Positions 8,855-17,087 are shown, counted from the stretch's first letter. The stretch is DNA of 64,000 nt from an uncultured Lachnospiraceae bacterium (GCA_910583835.1 CAJTYM010000009.1:25764-89763); one strand, 5' to 3'. The notes: a model not told the origin generated them from the letters alone. Made by a program: numbers and translations.

Positions 8855-10239
8855 TGGATGTATTGAAGAAAGTACCGGTAAGAGAACAGGAACCCAAGGT
8901 GCGCGCAGCGAATTTTGAGGAAGTGTGCCTTGGTTATAATAAAGAAGAAGCTATGGAGGAGGCAGAGCGCTGCCTGAACTGCAAGAATGCACAGTGTGTC
9001 AAGGGCTGCCCGGTATCCATTGATATTCCGGGATTCATTTCCCAGATTAAAGAGGGGAATTTTGAGGAATCGTATCAGGTAATCAGCAAAGCCAGCGCCT
9101 TGCCGGCAGTTTGCGGACGTGTATGTCCTCAGGAAAGCCAGTGTGAAGGCAAGTGTATCCGCGGTATCAAGGGTGAGCCGGTGTCTATCGGCAAGCTGGA
9201 GCGTTTTGCTGCTGACTGGGCAAGGGAGAATGATATTAAGCCGCAGCCGGCAACAGAGAAAAAGGACCACAAGGTGGCAGTTATCGGTTCCGGTCCGGCA
9301 GGCCTGACCTGTGCCGGGGACCTGGCGAAGATGGGTTATGATGTGACGATTTTCGAAGCGCTCCATGAGCCGGGCGGGGTACTGATTTATGGAATCCCTG
9401 AGTTCCGTCTGCCCAAGAGTGCAGTTGTGGCAAAAGAAATTGAGAACGTGAAGTCTTTAGGCGTTAAGATTGAGACGAATGTGGTAATCGGTAAGGCTGG
9501 AACGATTGATGAGCTGATGGAAGAAGAGGGATTTGAAGCTGTATTTATCGGTTCCGGTGCAGGACTTCCTAAGTTTATGGGAATTCCTGGCGAACAGGCC
9601 AACGGCGTATTTTCCGCCAATGAGTTCCTGACCAGGAATAACCTGATGAAAGCGTTTAAGGAAGAGTACGATACGCCGATTATGAAGGGCAAGAAGGTTG
9701 CCGTGGTAGGCGGCGGCAACGTTGCCATGGATGCGGCAAGGACAGCTTTGCGCCTGGGCGCAGAGGTGCACATTGTATATAGGAGAAGTGAATCGGAGCT
9801 TCCGGCGAGGGTGGAGGAAGTACACCATGCCAAGGAAGAGGGAATTATCTTTGACCTGCTGACAAATCCCAAGGAGATCCTTGTGGATGAGAATGGCTGG
9901 GTAAAGGGCATGACCTGTATCCGTATGGAATTGGGCGAGCCGGATGAGTCCGGCAGGAGAAGGCCAGTGGAAGTTCCGGGGTCTGAGTTTGATCTGGAAC
10001 TTGATACGGTCGTCATGTCTCTGGGTACATCGCCCAACCCGCTGATTTCTTCTACCACAAAAGGACTGGATGTAAACCGCTGGCAATGTATTGTGGCTGA
10101 GGAAGAAAACGGAGCTACCAGCAAGCCGGGCGTATTTGCCGGCGGAGATGCAGTGACGGGAGCAGCAACCGTTATCCTTGCCATGGGTGCAGGAAAAGCT
10201 GCGGCAAAGGGAATTGATGAATACCTTTCCGGCAAATAG
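8854..10239 (+). CDS. nfnB: NADH-dependent ferredoxin:NADP oxidoreductase, subunit B (GltA-like)
   Basis: Large subunit of NfnAB, similar to the glutamate synthase small chain. Of 461 residues, the N-terminal part carries two [4Fe-4S] cysteine sets (ERCLNCKNAQCVKGCPV and CGRVCPQESQCEGKC). An FAD-binding Rossmann motif (VIGSGPAGLTCAGDLAKMGY) follows near residue 145, then the NADP-binding motif VVGGGNVAMDAARTALRLG near 285 and the C-terminal FAD motif GVFAGGDAVTGAATV. There is no glutamate synthase large subunit nearby, so a role as NfnB is preferred over glutamate synthase. It is co-transcribed with nfnA and probably fprA (16 bp downstream). Confidence 0.9.
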   Translation: MDVLKKVPVREQEPKVRAANFEEVCLGYNKEEAMEEAERCLNCKNAQCVKGCPVSIDIPGFISQIKEGNFEESYQVISKASALPAVCGRVCPQESQCEGKCIRGIKGEPVSIGKLERFAADWARENDIKPQPATEKKDHKVAVIGSGPAGLTCAGDLAKMGYDVTIFEALHEPGGVLIYGIPEFRLPKSAVVAKEIENVKSLGVKIETNVVIGKAGTIDELMEEEGFEAVFIGSGAGLPKFMGIPGEQANGVFSANEFLTRNNLMKAFKEEYDTPIMKGKKVAVVGGGNVAMDAARTALRLGAEVHIVYRRSESELPARVEEVHHAKEEGIIFDLLTNPKEILVDENGWVKGMTCIRMELGEPDESGRRRPVEVPGSEFDLELDTVVMSLGTSPNPLISSTTKGLDVNRWQCIVAEEENGATSKPGVFAGGDAVTGAATVILAMGAGKAAAKGIDEYLSGK

Positions 10240-10255
10240 AAGGAGGAAGAGCACA

Positions 10256-11422
10256 ATGAAAGACATAACCATTACAGACACCATCAAATATATTGGGGCA
10301 GATGACAAGGATATTGACTTGTTTGAGAGCCAATATGCAGTGCCGAATGGAGTATCATATAATTCATATGTAATTTTAGATGATAAAGTGGCAGTCATGG
10401 ATACTGTGGATGCCAGGAGAGGCGAAGAGTGGATGAAAAACCTGGAACAGGCTCTCGATGGCAGGGATGTAGATTACCTGGTGGTTTCCCATATGGAGCC
10501 GGACCATGCAGCCAATATCCAGAGGATTGCGGAGAAATACCCCAAAATGATTGTTGTGGGCAATGCGAAGACGTTCCCCATGCTGGCACAGTTCTTTGAC
10601 ATTGATTTGTCAGAGCGTTCTTTAGTTGTCAAAGAGGGGGAGACCCTGAATCTGGGAAGCCATGAGCTGACATTTGTGATGGCCCCGATGGTACATTGGC
10701 CGGAAGTTATGGTTTCCTATGAGAGCTCCGAGAAAATCCTCTTTTCCGCGGATGGATTTGGCAAGTTCGGCGCGTTGGACACCGAGGAAGACTGGGCATG
10801 TGAGGCAAGGCGTTATTACTTCAATATTGTTGGCAAGTATGGCGCACAGGTGCAGGCATTGCTGAAGAAAGCGGCGGGTCTGGACATTCAGATGATTTGT
10901 CCCTTGCATGGTCCGATTTTAAAGGAGAATCTGGAATATTATATTGGCAAATACCAGGTATGGAGCAGCTACGAGCCGGAGGATGAGGGAATCCTGGTGG
11001 CTTATGCATCCATCCATGGACATACAGCTGCGGCTGCCAAGAAGTTAAAAGAAATCCTGGAAGCCAAGGGCGCTAAGAAAGTGGCAATTACCGATCTGTC
11101 CAGGGATGATATGGCGGAAGCCATTGAGGATGCTTTCCGCTATGACAAGATGGTGCTGGCAGCAGCGACTTATGACGGAGGGATTTTCCCCTGTATGGAA
11201 GATTTTCTCCATCACTTAAAGAGCAAGACTTACCGCAAGCGTACGGTTGCCCTGATGGAAAATGGTTCCTGGGCTCCGATTGCAGCGAAGAATATGCGGG
11301 CGCTCTTAGAACAGATGAAGGACATTACAGTCTGCGACAAGGTGGTGACGATTAAGTCTGCCATGAAAGAAGACACCATTGCGGATATGGAAGCTTTGGC
11401 GGACGAGCTGATTGCGAAATAA
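10256..11422 (+). CDS. fprA: Flavodiiron protein (A-type flavoprotein)
   Basis: Reduces O2 to water, or NO to N2O, in anaerobes. The 388-residue protein has a metallo-beta-lactamase-like domain with diiron ligands visible as HMEPDH (residues 79-84), VHWPE, SADGFG and LHGP, followed by a flavodoxin domain (from about residue 250: VAYASIHGHTAAAAKKL) that binds FMN. There is no rubredoxin or NADH oxidase extension, so an external electron donor is needed. The ATG at 10256 is chosen because AAGGAGGAAGAG precedes it. It follows nfnB by 16 bp; supply of reducing power by NfnAB is an inference from this linkage. Confidence 0.93.
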   Translation: MKDITITDTIKYIGADDKDIDLFESQYAVPNGVSYNSYVILDDKVAVMDTVDARRGEEWMKNLEQALDGRDVDYLVVSHMEPDHAANIQRIAEKYPKMIVVGNAKTFPMLAQFFDIDLSERSLVVKEGETLNLGSHELTFVMAPMVHWPEVMVSYESSEKILFSADGFGKFGALDTEEDWACEARRYYFNIVGKYGAQVQALLKKAAGLDIQMICPLHGPILKENLEYYIGKYQVWSSYEPEDEGILVAYASIHGHTAAAAKKLKEILEAKGAKKVAITDLSRDDMAEAIEDAFRYDKMVLAAATYDGGIFPCMEDFLHHLKSKTYRKRTVALMENGSWAPIAAKNMRALLEQMKDITVCDKVVTIKSAMKEDTIADMEALADELIAK

Positions 11423-11450
11423 ATTTATATATTTTGTTTGAAAAAGAATT

Positions 11451-11497
11451 GGAGTAATTATGTAGTGAAATATTGCATAATTACTCCTAATTTTTTG
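11451..11497 (+). terminator. Terminator after fprA
   Basis: A perfect 12-bp stem, GGAGTAATTATG (11451-11462) and CATAATTACTCC (11476-11487), followed by TAA and six T. Confidence 0.85.
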
Positions 11498-11515
11498 ACA
11501 AATGCTGGTGATTTC

Positions 11516-11544
11516 TTGAATTTATGTTGAAATGATGATAAGAT
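11516..11544 (+). promoter_or_regulatory. Weak promoter candidate before the split nuclease gene
   Basis: TTGAAT, 17-bp spacer, TAAGAT, 30 bp before the ATG at 11575. GAAAGG precedes that ATG. Confidence 0.35.
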
Positions 11545-11574
11545 GAAGCTATGAAATTAGGAAAGGGATAATAC

Positions 11575-12570
11575 ATGGCAAATATATATGATGGGGCATT
11601 TCGGACAATCTTAAATGACTGCCGAAAACTGATTATTCCGATAATCAATGAGATTTTTGGGGAGACATATACAGGGAGGAGGAAGGCAAATGCGAAGCAT
11701 TTTTAAAATGCCTTCTGACGATTTGGCAGGTGGCGCAAAGCGACGCATGCCGATACCTATGGAAAGGAAGAAGAAATTCAGTTTTTTCCCAATGAGCATT
11801 TTATAGACCAGCAGGATGAGGCAGACAAAGAGCGTATCACTGATACGAATTTTAGGATTTTCGGAAAAGTGCAGAAGAAATACCATATTGAATGTGAAAG
11901 CAGCCTACCAGATGGCAAGATTACAATCCGGCTTTTTGAGTATGATGCACAGATAGCGCTTGACGAGGGTGAGGTCACAGAGGAAACACTGACCGTGACA
12001 TTTCCCCATACGGCTGTTTTGTATCTTCGGTCTTATCAAAAGACGCCAGATAAAATGAAGTATGTGATAATTACGCCGGGCGGAACAGTGCAGTATGATG
12101 TGCCGATTATGAAAGTACAGGCGTATTCACTGAATGATATCTTTGAAAAAAGATTTTTGCTGCTGCTGCCATTTTATATTTTTTCACATGAGAAAAATTT
12201 TCCGGAGTATAATACTAATGAACAGAAACTGGAAGAACTGAAAGCAGAATATCAGATTATCCTTAAAAGACTTGATGAATTGGAACGGCAGGGAGTAATC
12301 GGGGCATTTGACAAACGGACAATTATTGACTTGTCAGGTGATGTTATTAAGGAGATTGCACAGAAATATGAGAAGGTGCAGAAAGGCGTAGGTGATATGA
12401 TGAGAGGCGCAATGATTGAAACGAGTGCAAGAAAATTAAAAAAAGAGGCAAATAGGGAGACGGCGCTCAGAATGCTGAAAATAGGTAAATTAACAATTGA
12501 GGAAATTGCAGAATATTCTGGTCTTAGTATTGCAGAAGTAGAGCAGCTTGCAGGGCTACAGACCGTATAA
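11575..12570 (+). pseudogene. Rpn-like PD-(D/E)XK nuclease family gene split by a 90-bp insert
   Basis: The N-terminal part starts at 11575 (MANIYDGAFRTILND) and runs to IFGETYTG, then meets a TAA at 11704. The same frame reopens at 11767 with EEEIQFFPNEHFIDQQ and continues to 12570. The body has ITDTNFRIFGK and HIECESS, resembling the acidic motifs of Rpn-type nucleases/putative transposases, then a coiled-coil stretch and an ending EEIAEYSGLSIAEVEQL typical of that group. The two parts join if 11677-11766 is removed, so the insert inactivated the gene without shifting the frame. A residual product could start at 11869. Family assignment is from memory of similar Lachnospiraceae proteins. 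Confidence 0.7.
11677..11766. mobile_element. 90-bp two-hairpin insertion (MITE/REP-like)
   Basis: The first hairpin is GAAGGCA...TGCCTTC with inner TGC-GAA-GCA. The second has arms GGCAGGTGGCGC and GCGACGCATGCC around AAA, with two G/A mismatches in twelve pairs. The segment interrupts an otherwise continuous coding sequence and brings two in-frame stops (TAA, TGA). It carries no gene of its own. I found no second copy in the window. Purine-rich ends (GGGAGG, GGAAAG) hide any short target duplication. Confidence 0.6.
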
Positions 12571-12674
12571 TTATAGAATTATAAACGAATTTCGTAAACC
12601 TTGCAGTAAAGAAAAGGAAAAATTGTTGCAATTAGGGAGAAAGATTTGTGATATGAAAGCTGCCCCCAATGCTT

Positions 12675-13014
12675 TCAATACAGTATATTCTTGGAGATGA
12701 GCTGCCCGTGATTATAGTAAATATCATCGTCGGAGGTGATTTTCCGGTGGATTTTTATAGGATTGCCGAACGCAATGACATTGGCGGGGATATCTTTGGT
12801 CACCACGGAACCTGCGCCGATGACAGAGTTGTCCCCGATATGTACGCCGGGAAGGATGGTGACATTGGAGCAAATCCATACATTTTTGCCGATAAAGACC
12901 GGTTTGTTAAGCTTCCATCTGCTGCAGATATTCATAGTAATGGTCGTCTTTGACAGTCAATCCCATTACTTTATAAATTTTGCCGGAATTCATGATTTCT
13001 TCAAATTCAGTCAT
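12675..13014 (-). pseudogene. Internally deleted acyltransferase remnant
   Basis: On the minus strand an ATG at 13014 overlaps the TGA of the upstream acetyltransferase gene (ATGACTGA). It encodes 35 residues starting MTEFEEIMNSGKIYKVMGLT, then stops at 12907. A second frame (12935-12675) gives 86 residues with left-handed beta-helix hexapeptides (VFIGKNVWICSNV, VIGAGSVVTKDIPANV), which is the C-terminal third of a LacA/maltose-acetyltransferase-like protein. The middle, with the catalytic His, is absent. I read it as a second acyltransferase gene that lost its centre and its frame. The N-terminal piece is not clearly of the same family. Confidence 0.6.
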
Positions 13015-13648
13015 CTGCATACTCCTGTTCAGCCTGTTCGGGAAGGGGGTCGAATTGCTGTAAATCATCGTCGGTAATCTCGCGGATTACTTTACACGGC
13101 GCTCCAGCGGCAAAGCACATGGGCGGTATGTCTCTTGTGACAACGCTCCCGGCGCCGATAACCGCTCCCATGCCGACAGTTACCCCGGCACAGATGACGG
13201 CGTTGCTGCCAATCCATGCATAATCCTCTATGGTGACTTCTTTGCAGTACATTTCCCCATGGGGGCGCAGTTTGTAATGCAGTGGATGGTTTGTGGCGCT
13301 GATGACGACGTTCGGCGCAATCAGGACCCCTTTACCGATGTTGATTTTATAATCATCCACCAATGTGAGGTTTGAATTGATATAAGTGCCGTCCCCGATG
13401 GTAACCGTATTGCCCATGGCGAGCGTAAGCGGAGGCTCAATCCACACATCTTTTCCGCATGAGGCAAATAGTTTCTGCCATAGTTCCTTTCTCTTTTCAT
13501 TCTCGTTGGGGCTGGTTTGGTTAAATTGCCGGCAGAGAGTCCTGGCAGATATCTGCTGGTCCAGGTTTTCTCCCGTATCGACCCACAATAAGCCTTGTGC
13601 CCTTCGCTTAGCCATCGGCAGTTTATCGGAAAAATTGTTTTTATCCAT
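13007..13648 (-). CDS. Sugar O-acetyltransferase (LacA/maltose acetyltransferase family)
   Basis: Transfers acetyl from acetyl-CoA to a sugar hydroxyl. Of 213 residues, the N-terminal helical part has the maltose-acetyltransferase-type start (around residues 10-60). Hexapeptide repeats follow (VTIGDGTYINSNLTL, VTIEDYAWIGSNAVI, VIGAGSVVTRDIPP). The catalytic His is in SATNHPLHYKLRPHG near residue 118. AGGAGG lies before the ATG. It is divergent from an AraC regulator gene across 165 bp, and the first gene of a pair whose second member is decayed. The acceptor sugar is unknown. Confidence 0.85.
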   Translation of the reverse strand: MDKNNFSDKLPMAKRRAQGLLWVDTGENLDQQISARTLCRQFNQTSPNENEKRKELWQKLFASCGKDVWIEPPLTLAMGNTVTIGDGTYINSNLTLVDDYKINIGKGVLIAPNVVISATNHPLHYKLRPHGEMYCKEVTIEDYAWIGSNAVICAGVTVGMGAVIGAGSVVTRDIPPMCFAAGAPCKVIREITDDDLQQFDPLPEQAEQEYADD

Positions 13649-13816
13649 TGACGTTCCTCCTGTAAATGTGGGGTCTGCCCACTTTGCCCTTGCGTCTGGA
13701 TGGGGCTGTTGCTATAATTATATTATCCCATATCAAGAAAAGATATATTTTTATTGCCTTAAAATATCAGAATATTATCTTTTTGGATAATACTTTCACC
13801 ATAGAAAGGATGCATG

Positions 13817-14755
13817 ATGGAACACAAGGACTACGATTGGCCCTGGGGGGAGATGGATACGGTTCCCATTGACAATGAGTTGAATACCTTGCTTCGGCTG
13901 AATCCTGAATTTCCCTTTGCAGTTTCGTTTGATAATCTGTCTTCCTATAAGAACAGATTGGTAAACTGGCACAAACAGGGTTCCATAGAAATGTCTGTCG
14001 TGACGGAGGGCATAGTAACGGTGAATCTGCTGAATCATCGGGAGCAGGTAAAAGCTGGAGAGGGTTTTGTGATTCTTCCTGGCATACTGCACAGTATTTC
14101 TGGCAATGAAACGCAATGTCCTGCAAAGTACCGGACCATGTTTTGCGACCCATGCCTGCTGACCGGATTCAGGGGCAGCTATTTTGAGAAGCATTATTAT
14201 AAGCCGGAAATCATTAACCGGAACGGTTTTTTCCATCTTTCCATAGCCGATGGGCTATTGCGCTCATGGGAAAATGAACTGCGTGATATTTTCCTGGATA
14301 ATTACTGGGGGGACGCCTATCTGCAATGTCAGATTCAGCAAAAGCTGCAGCGAATGTGGATTGATTTATGGGAAAACCTTATTGCAGTTCAGGAAAAAGG
14401 CCCATATAGGGCAGATGATTCCAGGCTTTTTAAAATTATAGATTTTATCCAAAGCAATTATCAAAAGAAGTTCGTGCTGGACGAATTATGCGCCTGCGTC
14501 AATCTCAGCCGGGGCGCTTGCTGCAGGTATTTCAAAAATATGATGCATATGTCAGTATCCGATTACCTCAACGAATACCGTCTGTCCCAGGCGCTTTTCC
14601 TGTTGCAGAATACGGACCAGAGCATAACGGAAATTGCAGTTCAGTCAGGTTTTTCTACAACAAGTTATTTTATCAGCAGGTTTAAAGACAAAATGATGGC
14701 AACGCCTCTTGAATATAGGATGAAAAATAAAATGAAATATGTTGAAGACAATTGA
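13817..14755 (+). CDS. AraC family transcriptional regulator with cupin N-terminus
   Basis: A 312-residue regulator. The N-terminal half is a cupin-like sensing domain (MSVVTEGIVTVNL, VKAGEGFVILPGILHS near residues 60-95). The C-terminal 100 residues form two helix-turn-helix motifs (LDELCACVNLSRGACCRYFK and ITEIAVQSGFSTTSYFISRF). Two ATG codons are adjacent; the second (13817) is better spaced from AAAGGA. It probably controls the divergent acetyltransferase gene. The intergenic region holds an AAAAGATA...TATCTTTT inverted repeat (13738-13783) that could be its site; this is an inference. Confidence 0.85.
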   Translation: MEHKDYDWPWGEMDTVPIDNELNTLLRLNPEFPFAVSFDNLSSYKNRLVNWHKQGSIEMSVVTEGIVTVNLLNHREQVKAGEGFVILPGILHSISGNETQCPAKYRTMFCDPCLLTGFRGSYFEKHYYKPEIINRNGFFHLSIADGLLRSWENELRDIFLDNYWGDAYLQCQIQQKLQRMWIDLWENLIAVQEKGPYRADDSRLFKIIDFIQSNYQKKFVLDELCACVNLSRGACCRYFKNMMHMSVSDYLNEYRLSQALFLLQNTDQSITEIAVQSGFSTTSYFISRFKDKMMATPLEYRMKNKMKYVEDN

Positions 14756-14805
14756 AATTTTGTTTCGTTATAATAAACAGACAGATAGAAAACGATTTCC
14801 TGACA

Positions 14806-15357
14806 ATGGAGATCACCAATGAAACCGGAGCAAAGGAGGCGGATAGAATCGATAAGGAAGAATATTTCAGTTATCTTCTGGATACATACGAGCGGCTGGT
14901 ATATTCCATCTGTTTTAAGATGGCAGGAAACCAGTTTGATGCAGAAGATCTGACACAGGAAACTTTTTTATCCATCTATAAGAATCTCGCCTCTTTCCAA
15001 CGGGATTATGAAAAAGCATGGGTATGCAGGATTGCCACCAATAAGGGGCTGGATTTCCTGAAAAGTGCAAAGCGTCGCAGCGAACCGAAAGAAGATACTT
15101 ATTTTGAAGAATTAAAGGACCAGAAAGCAAGCCCCGAGGAGGCATATTTACAGCAGGAATCCAAGGAATATGTTTACACTATCTGTCAAAGCCTGAAAAG
15201 TCCTTACAAAGAAATTGCAACCGAACATTTCTATCGGGAAAAGACGGCAAAAGAGATTGCCATGGAAACAGAAAAAAGTATTAAAACTGTCCAGACCCAG
15301 ATTTACCGGGCAAAAGGTATGATACGCAAGATGATGGAAGGGAGGGCGGTCGGATGA
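14806..15357 (+). CDS. ECF-type RNA polymerase sigma factor
   Basis: An extracytoplasmic-function sigma factor of about 183 residues. Region 2 is visible (YERLVYSICFKMAGN, AEDLTQETFLSIYKNL) and region 4 as a C-terminal helix-turn-helix (KTAKEIAMETEKSIKTVQTQ). The ATG at 14806 is the most plausible start, although no good ribosome binding site precedes it; a TTG at 14752 would overlap the araC gene end. Its stop overlaps the start of the anti-sigma gene (ATGA), so the two are translationally coupled. The inducing signal is unknown, but membrane partners downstream suggest envelope stress. Confidence 0.85.
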   Translation: MEITNETGAKEADRIDKEEYFSYLLDTYERLVYSICFKMAGNQFDAEDLTQETFLSIYKNLASFQRDYEKAWVCRIATNKGLDFLKSAKRRSEPKEDTYFEELKDQKASPEEAYLQQESKEYVYTICQSLKSPYKEIATEHFYREKTAKEIAMETEKSIKTVQTQIYRAKGMIRKMMEGRAVG

Positions 15358-16028
15358 CAAGGGAAAAAGCTACAACAATCAGGCAGGAAGAAGGGAACTG
15401 CCATATTACGAAAGAACAGTTCTGCGACTGGCTGGCAGGCGAGCTGCCCCCGGACGAGGAGACAGAGTTTCTGGGACATATCGGGAACTGCACATTCTGC
15501 GCAGGACAGTTTGCGAGCTGGATGGAATTGTCGCCGGGAGGCTTTGCAGGACAGTCTGCAGGCTGGATGGAATCACTGCCGGAGGATTCCGTGAATCAGA
15601 TAGAATTGCCGCCGCAAATATCTGCAGTTCAGACGAAAATGCCGGAACCACCTGCTTATCTGAAAGAAGAGATACTGCAGAGGACACAGCAGATAGACGT
15701 GCAGATGACAGTGCGTGTCAAGGAGCGGTCGCGGCAGATGCAGCTTTTCATGTACAGCCTCAAAGTGGGGATGGCAGTGGTAACATCTATATTCTTGCTG
15801 CTGCTGACAACCAATATCCAGAGCCTGCAGCCTGAGGATGTCCAGAACTGGAGGATGGAGCAGAGAGAGCAGCGGCAGGAGCGGCAGGAAGAGGGGATGA
15901 GCCTTACCGATACGTTAAACAGGAAGAGTAGGGAGGTATCCAGTTTTCTGAATGAAATAAGCAATGGCCTGTTCCGTATGGGAACAGAGGGCACAGAATA
16001 TCAAAGAAATCAGGAGGTAACGAGATGA
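15354..16028 (+). CDS. Zinc-finger anti-sigma factor, single-pass membrane protein
   Basis: A 224-residue protein. The N-terminal ZAS-like domain contains HITKEQFCDWLAGELP and the HX3CX2C motif HIGNCTFC, which would bind zinc and clamp the sigma factor encoded just upstream. A short internal duplication follows (ASWMELSPGGFAGQ, then AGWMESLPED). One transmembrane helix lies near residue 137-157 (MAVVTSIFLLLLTT) and a charged Gln/Glu/Arg-rich segment follows outside. The start overlaps the sigma gene stop and the stop overlaps the next start, so the operon is tightly coupled. Confidence 0.82.
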   Translation: MTREKATTIRQEEGNCHITKEQFCDWLAGELPPDEETEFLGHIGNCTFCAGQFASWMELSPGGFAGQSAGWMESLPEDSVNQIELPPQISAVQTKMPEPPAYLKEEILQRTQQIDVQMTVRVKERSRQMQLFMYSLKVGMAVVTSIFLLLLTTNIQSLQPEDVQNWRMEQREQRQERQEEGMSLTDTLNRKSREVSSFLNEISNGLFRMGTEGTEYQRNQEVTR

Positions 16029-16591
16029 CAAGGAAAAAGAGTGGATTTTTAACTTTTTGCTTTTCCCTGATGCCAGGCGCCGGGGAAATGTATATGGGAT
16101 TTATGAAACAGGGTATCAGCATTATGGCGGTCTTTTGGCTGGTGGTGTTTTTCGCTTCATTTTTGAATATTGGGCCGGCATTGTTTATACTGCCGATTCT
16201 GTGGTGCTATAGTTTTTTCAATGTCCATAATATCAGAGGAATGTCTGACGAGGAATTTTATGCGCTGGAGGATGATTACCTCTTCCATATGGATGAGGAT
16301 CTGTTCAGAGGAAAGCTGAAAGGCAAACAGAACAATCTGTTGGCTTCTGTGCTCATCATTATCGGCGTAGTAATCTTGTGGCATCGTTTCAGCGGCTATA
16401 TGATGTGGCTGCTTCCGAATTCCATATACTGGGATATTATGGACAATGTTCCGCAGGTGGTGATTGCAGTGCTGCTTATCTGGTGCGGCATCTACCTGAT
16501 TCGCGGTAAGAAAAAGGAACTGGATGGGCAGGCGCAGGAAGAGAAAGAACTGAAAGCAGAAGAGATTGGACCAAAAGAGCAGGAGGGATGA
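16025..16591 (+). CDS. Multipass membrane protein of the sigma-factor operon
   Basis: A 188-residue protein of unknown function. The N-terminus FCFSLMPGAGEMYMGFMKQG resembles the first part of TM2-type domains. About four hydrophobic segments are visible (near residues 30-65 in two spans, 105-125 and 140-160). The tail is highly charged (KKKELDGQAQEEKELK). It overlaps the anti-sigma gene by ATGA, so it is made with the sigma/anti-sigma pair and may be part of the signal-sensing membrane complex; that role is inferred only from position. Confidence 0.7.
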   Translation: MTRKKSGFLTFCFSLMPGAGEMYMGFMKQGISIMAVFWLVVFFASFLNIGPALFILPILWCYSFFNVHNIRGMSDEEFYALEDDYLFHMDEDLFRGKLKGKQNNLLASVLIIIGVVILWHRFSGYMMWLLPNSIYWDIMDNVPQVVIAVLLIWCGIYLIRGKKKELDGQAQEEKELKAEEIGPKEQEG

Positions 16592-16595
16592 TGGT

Positions 16596-16898
16596 ATGAG
16601 AACCAGAAGAGTTGGAAGCATTACTTGCGGAATCCTGATGATAGTGTTTGGAGGGCTGTTTCTGGTCCATATGTTTTACCCGCCGCTGTCGTTGGGGCTG
16701 ATTATGAAATTGTGGCCGCTGATATTGATTGCATTAGGCTGCGAGATGCTTATCTCCAATATCCACAGGGGGGAAGAGCAGGAGGAAGCGCTCAAATACG
16801 ATGGAGGGGCAATCTTCCTGGTGTTCCTGCTGACGTGTTTTTCTGTGGGGATGGGCATTATAGAATGGTTTGTAAGCAATGTATATGCCTTGTATTAA
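16596..16898 (+). CDS. LiaI/LiaF-like small transmembrane protein
   Basis: A 100-residue protein with three hydrophobic segments (ITCGILMIVFGGLFLVHMF, LWPLILIALGCEMLI, AIFLVFLLTCFSVGMGIIEW), resembling the transmembrane region of LiaI/LiaF-type envelope stress proteins. The ATG at 16596 follows AGGAGGG at a spacing of 8 bp; this site lies in the end of the previous gene. It is the last gene of the sigma-factor operon, before two terminators. Confidence 0.7.
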   Translation: MRTRRVGSITCGILMIVFGGLFLVHMFYPPLSLGLIMKLWPLILIALGCEMLISNIHRGEEQEEALKYDGGAIFLVFLLTCFSVGMGIIEWFVSNVYALY

Positions 16899-16921
16899 GA
16901 ATGGGAGCCAGGATGGGGAAT

Positions 16922-16951
16922 CCTGAGTTGGTTCCCAGAATCAGGTTTTTT
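16922..16951 (+). terminator. Terminator 1 after the sigma-factor operon
   Basis: A short stem, CCTGA and TCAGG (16922-16945), followed directly by six T. Confidence 0.5.
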
Positions 16952-16952
16952 A

Positions 16953-16982
16953 GGCGGGATGGCTTCGGCTGTCCCGTCTTTT
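16953..16982 (+). terminator. Terminator 2 after the sigma-factor operon
   Basis: An 11-bp stem from GGCGGGATGGC to GCTGTCCCGTC (with G-U pairs) closed by a TTCG tetraloop, followed by TTTT. Confidence 0.75.
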
Positions 16983-16998
16983 GTCATCTTTTTGATTC

Positions 16999-17027
16999 TT
17001 GACAGTCTATACATACTATGGTAACTT
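16999..17027 (+). promoter_or_regulatory. Promoter candidate for the AGCS transporter transcript
   Basis: A perfect TTGACA at 16999-17004, 17-bp spacer, and a poor -10 (TAACTT). It lies after the double terminator of the upstream operon and before the leader hairpin. Confidence 0.4.
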
Positions 17028-17042
17028 ATTAAGAGGGCATAC

Positions 17043-17087
17043 ATGTGGCAGCAGGTAAGACAATGCTTATCTGCTGCGTTTTTGTAA
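17043..17087 (+). CDS. Possible 14-residue leader peptide across the terminator
   Basis: ATG at 17043, five bases after AGAGGG; it encodes MWQQVRQCLSAAFL and stops at 17085-17087. The reading frame covers the whole terminator hairpin, so ribosome position could affect folding. Short frames arise easily by chance. Confidence 0.2.
   Translation: MWQQVRQCLSAAFL
17048..17083 (+). terminator. Leader terminator (possible attenuator) before the AGCS gene
   Basis: A 12-bp stem, GCAGCAGGTAAG with CTTATCTGCTGC (one G-U pair), followed by GTTTTT. It ends 36 bp before the start codon, which leaves no room for a separate promoter, so transcription of the transporter must pass through it. Confidence 0.6.

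Noticed and set aside
9387..10256. 289-codon minus-strand frame opposite nfnB
   Set aside because: nfnB has complete motifs and operon coupling; the antisense frame has none.
14742..14774. Promoter for the ECF sigma gene around TATAAT at 14769
   Set aside because: The -10 is good, but no -35 lies at acceptable spacing; TTGAAA is only 11 bp away.
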